DNA from: Planctomycetota bacterium
GTDB lineage: Bacteria; Planctomycetota; Phycisphaerae; Sedimentisphaerales; Anaerobacaceae
DNA length: 64,000 nucleotides
Reading direction: 5' to 3'
Assembly: GCA_019456255.1 (NCBI GenBank)
Contig: VRUG01000002.1
Location: 62,001 to 126,000, forward strand
Part shown: positions 1 to 9,525 of the stretch, one piece after another
How positions within the stretch are numbered: the stretch's first letter is position 1
How the letters are laid out: each line of letters opens with the position of its first letter
The notes under the pieces: generated by a model
Told to the model about the DNA's origin: nothing
Databases searched by the model: none
Seen by the model: the letters and a program-made list of their open reading frames with translations, nothing else
Program-made: the position numbers and the translations under genes

Positions 1-840
1 TTTGTGTCGATGACTGTGGCATTCAATATTAACTGCTACCGGCAGTGACGCAATATGGCACGGAGTAGTTTCTACCTGACAAGCTAATGCCGTTGTGTCA
101 CCCCCAAAACCCTGCGGCCCAATATCAAGGCCGTTAATCCTTGAAAGTAACTCTTCTTCCAGCCCTGCATAAAATTCGTCATTGTTTTCTACTCCAATAT
201 TTCGAAGAAGGGCCCTTTTGCTCAACAAACAACTAAGCTCAAAATCTCCGCCAATTCCAACACCAACTACGAACGGCGGACACGCATCAGCACCTGCCTG
301 TTTTACAACATCAACCACCCAGTCAATTATTTCTACCTTTGCAGCTGTGGGTTTAAACATCTTGAATTGACTCTTGTTTTCGCAACCCCCGCCTTTTGCC
401 ATTACTGTTATCTTCAGTTTATCACCCACCGTCAACGCATGGTGAATCACTGCCGGTGTATTCGTGCCGGTATTTTTACGCTCCTTCAACGGCTCTTTTA
501 CGACACTCTTGCGAAGATACTCTTTTTCGTAACCTGCCTCAATACCTGCATTAATCGCATCATCTAATGTCTGACCGTCGCTTAATTTAACCGCTGCCCC
601 TGTGCCCTGTTCGACGAAAACAACAGCCAAACCCGTATCCTGACACAACGGTATCCGCTCGGCTTTTGCTATCCGGGCGTTTTCGATAAGTTTCTTTAAT
701 ATCTCCGCCGCATTAGGATTTGACTCTTGCTTAGCCGCAGACTCTAACGCCGACAGCACATCCTCACTGAGTTCATAGCACGCCGACACACAAAGTGATT
801 CCACCGAAGAAACTATCTTGTCAAATTCAATATATCGCAT
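1..840 (-). CDS. Class I fumarate hydratase, alpha subunit (3' end cut by window edge)
   Basis: Translating the minus strand from the ATG at 840 gives 280 codons with no stop before base 1, so the gene runs out of the window. The product matches the iron-sulfur (class I) fumarase/tartrate dehydratase alpha subunit, which interconverts fumarate and malate in the TCA cycle. Visible signatures are the PLCQDTG motif (Cys66), GGGCENKS near 151-157, DACPPFVVGVGIGG (Cys187) and VNIECHSHR (Cys274). The three cysteines lie at about the spacing of the [4Fe-4S] ligands of the family. Normal length is about 280 residues, so only a few C-terminal residues are missing. A beta subunit would be expected just outside the window. 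It lies 5 bp downstream of the stop of nothing on its own strand; the next gene upstream (propeller protein) ends at 846, so they may be co-transcribed. Confidence 0.88.
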   Translation of the reverse strand, partial: MRYIEFDKIVSSVESLCVSACYELSEDVLSALESAAKQESNPNAAEILKKLIENARIAKAERIPLCQDTGLAVVFVEQGTGAAVKLSDGQTLDDAINAGIEAGYEKEYLRKSVVKEPLKERKNTGTNTPAVIHHALTVGDKLKITVMAKGGGCENKSQFKMFKPTAAKVEIIDWVVDVVKQAGADACPPFVVGVGIGGDFELSCLLSKRALLRNIGVENNDEFYAGLEEELLSRINGLDIGPQGFGGDTTALACQVETTPCHIASLPVAVNIECHSHRHK

Positions 841-845
841 GTAAG

Positions 846-3158
846 TTATTCACCTGACACATTGAACTCATAGGTTTTATACGTCACATTACCGACGTCA
901 TCTGAAACTCTTACAGAGATTATATGCTCGCCCGGTTCCAATTCCTCGGTCTCTATTGTAAAACGCTCATTCATCGTGTCATACACAAGGTCGTCAGGTA
1001 TCGTACTTCTCCATTTCGTATTGCTGTCGATTGTATAATTTACCTTACCGATAATGCTTAACTTGTCTATCACATGCAACTTCAATATGACCTTGCCATT
1101 ATCACTTTTAATTATCGAGCTTTTGTTTATCACTGGCCCGGTATTATCGACAACTACCTGTTCACTTATCCTGCTCCCTTTCATTTGAGTTCCCGGACTA
1201 TTACTCCTCTCGTCACTCGCTGTAACCATGACCTCATAACGGCCATCCTCGACCATCCTGCCGTCCCACTCAAAACTACTTTCTTCAAGCTCATCTTTAA
1301 GCTCTATCCAGTTTTCCCTGCCAGCCTTTCTAAAATCTATTTTATAAATAAGCTTATCAGCGTTATCGTCCTCGGCCTTATAACCGATTTTAAACATCCC
1401 TGTTTTGCCTTCACTGCGATTAACGCTAATCTCTTTCACCCTCGGTGCCAAATTAGGCACCGTACTTGCCACAGCAACCTCTTTTACAAGCGGGCTTTCC
1501 TTGCCATTATCACTCTCAAACATAAGCTTGTACTGACTGAATCTACCAACCGGACAACGCAACTGCACAGGCCTGGTTATTTCCATCGGTTCGCTCCATG
1601 TCGAAAACGTCGGGTCATTCACATCTGCAACGTTGCCGCTCCGAGAAGATACAAGAATCTTACAACCCTCCGGGATGTCAGCTTCTATCTGCAACTTACC
1701 CCACTTCGCAGGCTGACCGGCATCTATCAGTGAAGATGTATAATTGCCCTTGTATGCAAAATCCTTTCCAAGCTTAACTAACTTGGCGGGATTAGAGGTA
1801 CCGAGATAAATATTTTTGCCACTAACTACCACTACCGAAATTTGCGATGCCTGCTCATCTAAATAAATAACCTTCTCTTCTTCGGCCACAGGGTCTATGC
1901 TGTAAAGTTCGGCGCCATTACCGGTACCTACAAGCAACTCCCTCTCATGCAACCCCAAAGAGAAAAATACCAAATTCTTACCAAATATATTTGTTACATA
2001 ACCATCTTTGCTGATTTTATATATGTAACTGGCTTTTTCAGGTGCAGAACCCTTGCCCGGCATGCCGCTCGGTTTCGAACCGGGACCCTTGCCGCCTTTC
2101 ATTGTATTGGCAATAGTTAAAGTCAAGCCTGACTTACCGGATCCTGAACTTTTGCCGCGCCCAGCTTTTACATCAGGGCGTCCTGCTAAGGGAATTTGCG
2201 CGGCGAACTTCTTCTGAACAGTTACGACCTTTGCTGATGTCCCTGCCGCATACAAAACGCCAGACGCTTCATCTGATTCACTCGCTCCAAATATATCTAA
2301 ATATTCTTTACCCCTCAGATACAGCAAGCCTGTTATCTCGTCCCTGTCACTATCGTACAGAACTGTCGCTTTGCCTTTATCGGGGTCTATCTTATATATC
2401 AAACCGCGGCTATCACTACCGGCATAAACAAATCCTTCGTCGCCAATTGCCAAAGAAAGAATATTCTTATCTGAACTGTCGTAAACAACTTCTGCGTTTT
2501 TGCCGGATGAATTAAGACGGTAAACCTTACCTTCGGGCCCTGTGCCCAGGTATATATTGCCGCTATCATCAACTTTTATTGCGAAAATATATTTAGCGTC
2601 GTTCGGCTCAAATATCGTTATCATCTCGCCGCCTTTAAGCCTAACCAACCGGCAGCTATCACCGCTTATGCCAGCTAAAAGACGACCGGAAATATCCGTC
2701 GCCATAGCAAAAATATGCTCATTAGCTAAATGCTCATCCTCCTTAACAGCATTCACATCTTCAACCTCTTTTGATCCCTCAGGCTCGCTCTCTTTTTTAG
2801 TTTCTTCTCTCTCGGCTGAATATATCTTTTTCAGCTTACCAAGACTGTACTCATAAATACCACCGTTCGGGCTCGTGCCTATATAAACGGTCCCGCCGCT
2901 CACAACAATAGCATTTACCGCCCAGACATCTTCAAACTTCTCAACAAGCATCTCGGCCGCACGACCAAGCTCTATTGTGCCACGAGAATCAACCACAACA
3001 TCTTTGGCCTCACCTGCCAAAAAGTCAGGACCGCTTTTTTGACGGGTTATCTTGCTGCTAATCGCCATACAAGGCAACGCCAATGCAACAAGCAAAAATG
3101 AAATGATGAAAAAATCTATACAATTATGTCTGGCAAATGTCCCTCGCCTGGTTTTCAT
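846..3158 (-). CDS. Secreted beta-propeller protein with C-terminal Ig-like domain
   Basis: 770 residues. A hydrophobic N-terminal segment at about residues 13-33 suggests a signal peptide or anchor. Residues ~80-490 carry recurring blades of the type 'G-x-(V/I)-Y-(L/A/I)-G-T-x-(P/S)-x-G-x-(V/I)-Y', typical of NHL/SMP-30-like propellers, interrupted by a Gly/Lys/Ser-rich low-complexity linker near 340-375. Residues ~490-600 resemble a carbohydrate-binding-like module (SRSGN...TWSEP pattern). The rest looks like one or two Ig-like beta-sandwich domains ('DDNADKLIYKIDF', 'DDVGNVTYKTYEF'). I do not recognise a catalytic site. It follows the S55 peptidase gene by 13 bp and is very likely in the same operon, so it may be a partner or substrate of that protease; this link is inferred. 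Confidence 0.75.
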   Translation of the reverse strand: MKTRRGTFARHNCIDFFIISFLLVALALPCMAISSKITRQKSGPDFLAGEAKDVVVDSRGTIELGRAAEMLVEKFEDVWAVNAIVVSGGTVYIGTSPNGGIYEYSLGKLKKIYSAEREETKKESEPEGSKEVEDVNAVKEDEHLANEHIFAMATDISGRLLAGISGDSCRLVRLKGGEMITIFEPNDAKYIFAIKVDDSGNIYLGTGPEGKVYRLNSSGKNAEVVYDSSDKNILSLAIGDEGFVYAGSDSRGLIYKIDPDKGKATVLYDSDRDEITGLLYLRGKEYLDIFGASESDEASGVLYAAGTSAKVVTVQKKFAAQIPLAGRPDVKAGRGKSSGSGKSGLTLTIANTMKGGKGPGSKPSGMPGKGSAPEKASYIYKISKDGYVTNIFGKNLVFFSLGLHERELLVGTGNGAELYSIDPVAEEEKVIYLDEQASQISVVVVSGKNIYLGTSNPAKLVKLGKDFAYKGNYTSSLIDAGQPAKWGKLQIEADIPEGCKILVSSRSGNVADVNDPTFSTWSEPMEITRPVQLRCPVGRFSQYKLMFESDNGKESPLVKEVAVASTVPNLAPRVKEISVNRSEGKTGMFKIGYKAEDDNADKLIYKIDFRKAGRENWIELKDELEESSFEWDGRMVEDGRYEVMVTASDERSNSPGTQMKGSRISEQVVVDNTGPVINKSSIIKSDNGKVILKLHVIDKLSIIGKVNYTIDSNTKWRSTIPDDLVYDTMNERFTIETEELEPGEHIISVRVSDDVGNVTYKTYEFNVSGE

Positions 3159-3171
3159 ACTTAACTCCCGT

Positions 3172-5001
3172 TTATTTTTCGACTATTATCTCCATTACTT
3201 TTTCATCGATAACAATTGAGCCAACATCCAGCTTCTTCTCAACCCAATGCTGATATGGCTGTGCCCTCAGGGTTCTTTTGGCGTCTGCCAAAATAATCAC
3301 TTTGGTCGCGGGTAAATCAGGTAATTCAAATCGCTCTAATGCTATCCCATCCGACGGTAAAACTAAAAGACAATAGAGACTGTCTCGCCTTATCGACAAA
3401 AGCTCCTTAACCGCCCCGACTAAACTCTTAATATTTTGCGCAAGAAATCTATGCGAAGCCGCTTGCGACAAAAATCTCTTATAGTTCCCGGAACCGCATA
3501 CTATCAGCTTATACTTGCCCGGCTTTAATCCTTCAGGCACCTTTAAGCGGTACTTATATTCTTTCTTCCCTGCCAATACTGATTCCACAACCACACGAAC
3601 TTCCAACTCTTCACCGGCCTTGACAACCGAATCAGATATATCAGCCGACCATATGCGAGAGATTGTGCTCTTGGGCAAAAGCTCAATATCAAACTCTAAA
3701 GATTTTACTTTAACCCTCTTATACGGATTGTCCATAAGCAATGCCACTGTAGCGACAATCTCTTCGGCCATATTATTCATGCCGACATTGCTGGATATAT
3801 TTTCAAAGCGAATCGGCTCAAAACCTTCCAACTCAATATTTACCTTATACACAACTGTATTGTCCGGCGGCAATTCCCCCAACGCCAATGCCGCACCCTT
3901 AACTGCCGAACCGATTAAGCGGGCTGTATAAACCCGGCTATCTACTATCTCGCAGTTGTAAACCCTTTTTTCGGAATCATTGTAACGGTCCACTCGAACC
4001 GTAAAAGGTATCATTCGCGCCTTGGCACCAATCCGGCCGTATATCGCCGCTGACTCATCTGCCGTTATTGCACCAACTATATCTATCGAACTGCCAAGCT
4101 TAAACGAACGAACCACACTTGAAACAACTGTATGAACCTTGCCCGTCGCCATCGGGAATTCTACTGGACCAAAGCCAAGAAACTTATGACCAAATCCATA
4201 AACCTTATCGCCTACAACTTCAGTCACCGTACCTATCGCTTCCATAGAAATATCTCCGGTAACGATTGGAATAGCAATAATTGACCCTGGCTCCAGCTTA
4301 ACGTCACTCTCACCTTTAGAGTTACTTGCAGAACTTAAATTGCCGCCTATCCCCGCAACCACCGTCAAACCCAACGGCTCTAACATCGAATTCAATTGCT
4401 CACATGCTCTGGGCCCAAGGCCGTTTACAACCAATGGACTGGGCAAATAACTAATCGCCATATTGCCTTGATTTCTTACTCCAGATACACTGCTGGCATT
4501 AATACGGGCGTTAATCTCTGCAAAATCTATCGGCTTGGAAAAATCAAACGAGAACCCGCCTTGCTCTTTGAGTTTTTCTGAATTGCTGTGACGACCAACC
4601 CTGAGCATCTCTTCAATAGGGGTCACACCATAAAGAGGGTCCTTGCTGTATGTCCATCCAAGTGCCAACGCGCCAGCCATTCTGCCCTCTATATAAACAG
4701 GCGATCCGCTGCACCCAGCTACAGGGCCGGTATGGATAAATCGCTCATCCAGACCCTGAACCAAAATTATATCACGCCCGGGACCAAAATCGTAGACCAC
4801 ATCGATAACCTTAAGGGCAAACCGCTCAATTTCAACGCCCTGATAAACCGTCAGGCAATAAGCCTCCATGCCGGGCTTGATTTCATCAACGCCTATATAC
4901 TTGCTCTTGTCGAGCGGCTCGCCGCCAAATAATTGGCTGGAAAAAACCAGAAATGCAAAGATTAAACACAAAAAATACGGAGCTTTAGTATTAAAAAACA
5001 T
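3172..5001 (-). CDS. SpoIVB-type (S55) serine peptidase domain protein
   Basis: 609 residues from the ATG at 5001. That start is chosen because it has an AAGGG ribosome site 7 bases upstream and begins a good signal peptide (FLCLIFAFLVF); an in-frame ATG at 5061 lacks a ribosome site and would bury the signal. The mature N-terminal half matches the S55 family: 'IKPGMEAYCLTVYQG', 'GRDIILVQG', then 'GCSGSPVYIEG' with the likely nucleophile Ser at about residue 98, and 'GVTPIEEML'. S55 peptidases cleave membrane-associated substrates. Here the genome context gives no sign of sporulation, so a general envelope role is more likely. In the motif the usual Met before Ser is Cys. The C-terminal part (about 400-600) looks beta-rich and unassigned. 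It is the first gene of a two-gene run with the propeller protein. Confidence 0.8.
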   Translation of the reverse strand: MFFNTKAPYFLCLIFAFLVFSSQLFGGEPLDKSKYIGVDEIKPGMEAYCLTVYQGVEIERFALKVIDVVYDFGPGRDIILVQGLDERFIHTGPVAGCSGSPVYIEGRMAGALALGWTYSKDPLYGVTPIEEMLRVGRHSNSEKLKEQGGFSFDFSKPIDFAEINARINASSVSGVRNQGNMAISYLPSPLVVNGLGPRACEQLNSMLEPLGLTVVAGIGGNLSSASNSKGESDVKLEPGSIIAIPIVTGDISMEAIGTVTEVVGDKVYGFGHKFLGFGPVEFPMATGKVHTVVSSVVRSFKLGSSIDIVGAITADESAAIYGRIGAKARMIPFTVRVDRYNDSEKRVYNCEIVDSRVYTARLIGSAVKGAALALGELPPDNTVVYKVNIELEGFEPIRFENISSNVGMNNMAEEIVATVALLMDNPYKRVKVKSLEFDIELLPKSTISRIWSADISDSVVKAGEELEVRVVVESVLAGKKEYKYRLKVPEGLKPGKYKLIVCGSGNYKRFLSQAASHRFLAQNIKSLVGAVKELLSIRRDSLYCLLVLPSDGIALERFELPDLPATKVIILADAKRTLRAQPYQHWVEKKLDVGSIVIDEKVMEIIVEK

Positions 5002-5129
5002 CACAAAACCCTTCAATTCTCGTCTCAGCAACAAACCAAAAACGCCCAACTCCTGTCCCATCTATGGCCAAAACCTGTTTTATTCACTTCCCGCCTGAAA
5101 ATCATGATTTTAGCCTCTACACAGAATCA

Positions 5130-5158
5130 TTGCAAGACAAATCGATTTTTGTTAGAAT
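5130..5158 (+). promoter_or_regulatory. Sigma70-like promoter for the TPR protein/rluD pair
   Basis: TTGCAA at 5130-5135 and TAGAAT at 5153-5158 are separated by 17 bases. The predicted transcript start is near 5165, about 42 bases before the ATG at 5207. It lies in the short divergent gap between the S55 peptidase and the TPR gene. Confidence 0.5.
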
Positions 5159-5206
5159 ACCAACCTTAACTAAATCGTTACTTTTGAACTCTAAATGGAG
5201 ATATAA

Positions 5207-5959
5207 ATGAAAGCTAAACATCGTCATGAACTAAAAACAAATGAATTAGCCGAGTGGATTGCAAACTTTCCGCAGTGGGTAAAGAAAAACGCCAAAACAA
5301 TTGCATATACCACCGCTTGTTTAGCCGTCCTTATTGCCGCATATTTCTACTATGACTACAACAAAAATGTCGCTGCACCTAAAAAGATGTTTGAGTTTAC
5401 AGGAACTATCGCGGAACTGCCGAAAAGCAAGACAAAAGTTCTCCAGGCACAGGCACAGGGACAAGATTACTCTATCAAACTTTTACAGCTTGCCGACGAA
5501 CTACAAATCAGGGCGATAGACGCACAAACTGATACTGCCGCCGCTCTTGCGCTGATAAAACGAGGACAAACGCTCAGAATGGATTTGCATTACAGGACAC
5601 ATTCTGCAAGCGAAGACGAAATCGTTATTCAGGTAAATAAGGCAAAGGCAAGCTATAACGAAGCCCTGGCAAAAGCAAAAGGAAATCCTTCTTTAACTGC
5701 CATGGCTAAATTAGGCCTCGGGTTATGCGAAGAAGAACTTGGAAATTTCCAAAACGCTGAAAAAATTTACACTGAAATTGCTGGCGACCCATCCCTCGAT
5801 GCTACTACCGCAAAAACTCAGGCACAACTTAGGCTAAAAACAATGTCTGACTATCTGCAAAAAGTTGCTTTCAAGGCGCCGCCCGAACCGACAATTGAAC
5901 TGATAGAGCCGGATATCCAATTAGATACTCTGGACATCAACATCCCTGTTTTTGAATAA
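5207..5959 (+). CDS. Membrane-anchored TPR protein
   Basis: 250 residues. There is one transmembrane segment at about 29-49 after a basic, charged N-terminus, so the bulk is probably extracytoplasmic or periplasm-facing. Residues ~130-215 have helical hairpins of TPR type ('YNEALAKAKGN...MAKLGLGLCEEELGNFQNAEKIYTEIA'). The layout (short N-terminal tail, one helix, TPR tail) resembles YfgM-like proteins, which act as chaperone or assembly partners at the membrane, but identity is too weak to name it. A GGAG ribosome site precedes the ATG. The stop is 4 bp before the rluD-like gene, so the two are co-transcribed. Confidence 0.75.
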   Translation: MKAKHRHELKTNELAEWIANFPQWVKKNAKTIAYTTACLAVLIAAYFYYDYNKNVAAPKKMFEFTGTIAELPKSKTKVLQAQAQGQDYSIKLLQLADELQIRAIDAQTDTAAALALIKRGQTLRMDLHYRTHSASEDEIVIQVNKAKASYNEALAKAKGNPSLTAMAKLGLGLCEEELGNFQNAEKIYTEIAGDPSLDATTAKTQAQLRLKTMSDYLQKVAFKAPPEPTIELIEPDIQLDTLDINIPVFE

Positions 5960-5963
5960 TTAA

Positions 5964-6950
5964 ATGTCTTCAAGCGAACTAAATAATAACGAGCCCTTGA
6001 TACTTCACGTAGGCACCGCTATCAAGGAAAGACGTGTCGACAAATACCTGCACGGCCGATTCAGTAATTACAGCAGAGCCATTATTCAAAACATCATCAA
6101 AACCAACACCGTAAAAGTAAACGGTAATGTTGTAAAAGCAAGTTTCAGATTAAGCCCAGGCGATGAAATCGAATTAATCCTACCGGAAATTCCTACCAGA
6201 GAAATTCTACCGGAAAACATTCCCATTAACATCATCTACGAAGACGATTCGGTAATCATCCTGAACAAACAGGCCAATTTGATTGTCCATCCTGCTCGCG
6301 GTAACACCAGCGGGACATTAGTAAACGGACTGGCATACTATTGCGAAAACCTCTCAACCGGCCTCGGCGAACTAAGACCAGGAATTGTACATCGCCTTGA
6401 CAAAAATACTACCGGTGTGATGATCGTAACAAAAAACGACGATGCACAATGGAAAATTGCAAAGCAATTCGAAAACCGAACCATTAAAAAAACCTATCTC
6501 GCTATCGTTCACGGCACACCCGAGTTAGATGCTGACAGGATCAATGCACCATTAGGAATCCACGCAAGAAAGAGAGAGAAATATGCCGTCAGGCATGAAA
6601 CCGGAAAAGAATCAGTAACTTTTTATAAGATTCTCGAAAAATTTCGGGGCTTCTCACTTCTTGAGCTAACCCCAAAGACAGGCAGAACGCACCAATTACG
6701 CGTCCACCTCTCTTATATCAAACATCCCGTTGTCGCCGATGACATGTACGGCGGAAAACTCCTCTACCCATGGCAGATAAAGGACCAAAAGCCCGCGGCA
6801 CAGGACCCGGTAATTAACCGATGCGCCTTACATGCGTACTCCATAGAATTCAAGCACCCAGAAACCGACCAGTTTGTAAAATTTGAAGCACCACTGCCTG
6901 AAGACATGCAAAATACCCTCGATTTACTCAGAGAATACCGAACACAATAA
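5964..6950 (+). CDS. rluD: RluA-family 23S rRNA pseudouridine synthase
   Basis: 328 residues, normal for the RluC/RluD group. An S4 RNA-binding domain occupies about residues 20-75 ('RRVDKYLHGRF...INGNVV'-like). The catalytic core contains 'GIVHRLDKNTTGVMIVTK' with the nucleophilic aspartate at residue 146, followed by 'KKTYLAIVHG' and 'PKTGRTHQLRVHL'. The enzyme isomerises uridines in rRNA to pseudouridine. RluD is the closest named relative by length and by the S4 domain, but RluC cannot be excluded. It overlaps no other gene and ends 15 bp before the convergent trkA stop. Confidence 0.9.
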   Translation: MSSSELNNNEPLILHVGTAIKERRVDKYLHGRFSNYSRAIIQNIIKTNTVKVNGNVVKASFRLSPGDEIELILPEIPTREILPENIPINIIYEDDSVIILNKQANLIVHPARGNTSGTLVNGLAYYCENLSTGLGELRPGIVHRLDKNTTGVMIVTKNDDAQWKIAKQFENRTIKKTYLAIVHGTPELDADRINAPLGIHARKREKYAVRHETGKESVTFYKILEKFRGFSLLELTPKTGRTHQLRVHLSYIKHPVVADDMYGGKLLYPWQIKDQKPAAQDPVINRCALHAYSIEFKHPETDQFVKFEAPLPEDMQNTLDLLREYRTQ

Positions 6951-6965
6951 CCCCCGTTTGTCAGC

Positions 6966-7661
6966 TTATTCCTGCGGAAGCTTCGCCAAATCAGCATCTG
7001 AACCAGCTACCATCAAAATATCCTCCTGGTAAATCACCGTATTAGGCATAGGAACATTAATAATCTGACCCTTCTCGCTCTTCTTGCCCTTGCCATGCTC
7101 GCCTCGCCTGATAGCAACAAGATTAATGCTGTATCTTTGTCGAAGCTGTAAATCCATAACCGTTTTTTCATCGAAACTCGCTGGCGCCTTAACCCGTGCC
7201 AAACTATAGCCCGGTGCAAAATCTATCTTCTCGCCTATCTGAGGCGCTATCAACTTATACGCCCATCGCTGTGCCGATTCAATCTCTGGCAAGATAACAT
7301 CTGTCGCTCCGACCTTCTTGAAAACTTCACTTGCTATCAAACCTTCTGCTCTGGCATATATCTGCTTAACGCCCATCTGCTTTAGGTTTACAACCGTCAA
7401 TATTGCTGATTCAAAGCCCTTGCCGCTGCCCTGACCCTGGCCTATTCCAAGTATCGCCACATCAACCTTATCTACGCCCTGAGACTTCAACGCCTCTTCG
7501 TCGGTACTGTCTAACCTCACTGCATGGCTCACCTGGTCACGGATCAGGTCTATCTCTTCCCGGCTTTTATCTATCGCGATAACTTCCGCACCACTCATCG
7601 CTAAAGCAATTGCCAACTTCTTTCCAAACCGACCCAATCCTATTACTGCAAATCGTTTCAT
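6966..7661 (-). CDS. trkA: Potassium channel regulatory subunit, TrkA/KtrA family
   Basis: 231 residues. The N-terminal RCK (TrkA-N) Rossmann domain shows G8-L-G10-R-F-G13 and Asp31 at the end of the second strand, for NAD(H) or ATP binding. The C-terminal 75 residues match a TrkA-C domain ('FDEKTVMDLQLRQRYSINLVAIRRG'). This soluble protein gates the membrane pore subunit encoded 12 bp upstream. Length fits single-RCK KtrA rather than the double-RCK E. coli TrkA (about 458 residues), so KtrA is the better functional analogue. Confidence 0.9.
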   Translation of the reverse strand: MKRFAVIGLGRFGKKLAIALAMSGAEVIAIDKSREEIDLIRDQVSHAVRLDSTDEEALKSQGVDKVDVAILGIGQGQGSGKGFESAILTVVNLKQMGVKQIYARAEGLIASEVFKKVGATDVILPEIESAQRWAYKLIAPQIGEKIDFAPGYSLARVKAPASFDEKTVMDLQLRQRYSINLVAIRRGEHGKGKKSEKGQIINVPMPNTVIYQEDILMVAGSDADLAKLPQE

Positions 7662-7673
7662 TTTTCTGCTCCT

Positions 7674-9461
7674 TTAGCCCACAATTATCGCTTCTTGTGG
7701 ATAAGAATAACGAACAGGTTTCAGGTTAAACGTCAATGCTGCGAGCAATGTCAGCGGGCCCAATCTGCCAACAAGCATTACCACAATAATAATCAATTTA
7801 CCTGCCGTTGTCAAAGAACCTGTTATTCCCGTCGTCAAACCAACAGTACCTAATGCAGAGCTGGTCTCGAACAAAATATCCGACATCGTAATACCGCTCA
7901 CATCCTCGGTTATACTAAGTAAAAGCGTCGCGGTAAACAATACCGCAACAAACAGCAGCGTCACTGCTATCGCTCTTCCCACAACCGCTATACTTATGGA
8001 CCGTTTAAACATCTCAACTTCCTGTCGCTTCCTAAGGGTTGCAATTGTAGCTATAATTATTACCGCCAATGTCACCGTCTTGATACCGCCTGCAGTCGAA
8101 CCGGGTGAGCCCCCGACAAACATCAGTAATATCAAAATAAACCTGCCCGATGCCGACATTGACTTGATGTCCAGCGTATTAAAACCTGCCGTACGAGCTG
8201 TTATCGATTGAAATAACGCACCTAAAATACCTGCTTTTTCTGTCGAACTGTCAATACTCGCATATCGCTCAAATAAAATTATCGCAAGCGTCCCCAAAAC
8301 TATCAGCAATGCACTCGTACTTAAAACTATCTTCGTCTGAAGCTGCATACGTTTCGGTGCTTCCATTGAAAACCGATGATGCTTACTGAATAACCTCTTG
8401 AAAAATCGCTTTATTCGGTCAACGATTAGGTTAAACAAATCGTAAAGAACTCCAAATCCAAGTCCACCAAAAACTATCAAGGGACATATCACCCCGTATA
8501 TCTGCCAGCTTTTTCTGTAACCAATAAAACTCTCACCCATCAAACTAAATCCCGCGTTACAAAACGCGCTGATTGAATGAAAAATGCTATAAAACCATTG
8601 CTTGTGAAACCCGCCCGACCAGCCGGCAGCATCGTCCCACATCCCAAACATATTCACCGCGCCAATCGCTTCAATAATTATCGTTCCGACAAAGATAAAA
8701 AATATCATATTGCCTATCCGCCCAAGCGTTCGGGTACTCAATAAGTCCTGCATCGCAACAGAACCTCGCAAGCTAAGCGCCTGACCAAGCAATAATGCAA
8801 ACACCGCACCAAACACAACAATACCCAAGCCGCCAAGCTGAATCATGGACAATATTACCACCTGCCCCATAACACTAAAATCTTTACCGGTATCTTTGAC
8901 TATCAGCCCCGTAACACATGTAGCGCTGGTAGAGGTGAACAATGCGTCAATAAAACTGATTTCCTCATCCACTGCCGATGCTCTCGGCAGCATCAAAATG
9001 CCTGCTCCGCTTATTATCAGAGCTAAAAAACTTGCTATCAATACCTGAGTTGGATTCCTCCCCGACGCCGCCAAGTCGACTACCGTTCGACAAACCTTAG
9101 TAACAACCTGAAAAACAAGATACACACCAATTGCTGCATGACGAACAGCAGTAGGATTATCCAGAGCAAACCAACGCCCGGCACCAACAACACTTATGGC
9201 TAAAGCCAAAAGCAAAGGTATCTCAAACCAAAAACCGCGGAAATATTCTTTCAAACTGACAGAGTTAAATGTTCGGATAACTTTTTCAACAATAAAAATA
9301 CAAAGCAATGCCGCCTGAACAAAATACAATAAGCGCTCCGGCAGCAATGGTGAATAAAAACCAAATATTGCGACAAAAGAACCCGCAACTATCGCCGCCG
9401 TAAAAATATTTACGCCAACTAAAACCTTCTCCAACCCTTTGTTTTTATAGTGTATACGCAT
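7674..9461 (-). CDS. trkH: Potassium uptake pore subunit, TrkH/KtrB family
   Basis: 595 residues, almost entirely hydrophobic. It has the selectivity-filter-like segments of the family ('TSTSATCVTGLIVKDTG', 'HSISAFCNAGFSL', 'TARTAGFNTLDI', 'SSALGTVGLTTGITG'), one for each of the four M1-P-M2 repeats. The protein is longer than KtrB (about 450) because of an N-terminal extension of about 130 residues with further predicted helices. It imports potassium together with TrkA/KtrA. It sits in a run tauE-like, pcm, recG, trkH, trkA on the minus strand, with 64 bp to recG. Confidence 0.92.
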   Translation of the reverse strand: MRIHYKNKGLEKVLVGVNIFTAAIVAGSFVAIFGFYSPLLPERLLYFVQAALLCIFIVEKVIRTFNSVSLKEYFRGFWFEIPLLLALAISVVGAGRWFALDNPTAVRHAAIGVYLVFQVVTKVCRTVVDLAASGRNPTQVLIASFLALIISGAGILMLPRASAVDEEISFIDALFTSTSATCVTGLIVKDTGKDFSVMGQVVILSMIQLGGLGIVVFGAVFALLLGQALSLRGSVAMQDLLSTRTLGRIGNMIFFIFVGTIIIEAIGAVNMFGMWDDAAGWSGGFHKQWFYSIFHSISAFCNAGFSLMGESFIGYRKSWQIYGVICPLIVFGGLGFGVLYDLFNLIVDRIKRFFKRLFSKHHRFSMEAPKRMQLQTKIVLSTSALLIVLGTLAIILFERYASIDSSTEKAGILGALFQSITARTAGFNTLDIKSMSASGRFILILLMFVGGSPGSTAGGIKTVTLAVIIIATIATLRKRQEVEMFKRSISIAVVGRAIAVTLLFVAVLFTATLLLSITEDVSGITMSDILFETSSALGTVGLTTGITGSLTTAGKLIIIVVMLVGRLGPLTLLAALTFNLKPVRYSYPQEAIIVG

Positions 9462-9525
9462 AAGCTTATTGAAGTTTTTACACTTTTTTCCGCAAAACTT
9501 CCAGTAAATTTATTACCTGCTTCTA

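Noticed and set aside
3172-5061. Sporulation gene spoIVB
   Set aside because: Only the S55 domain is shared; PDZ placement and sporulation context are absent, so the sporulation name is not used.
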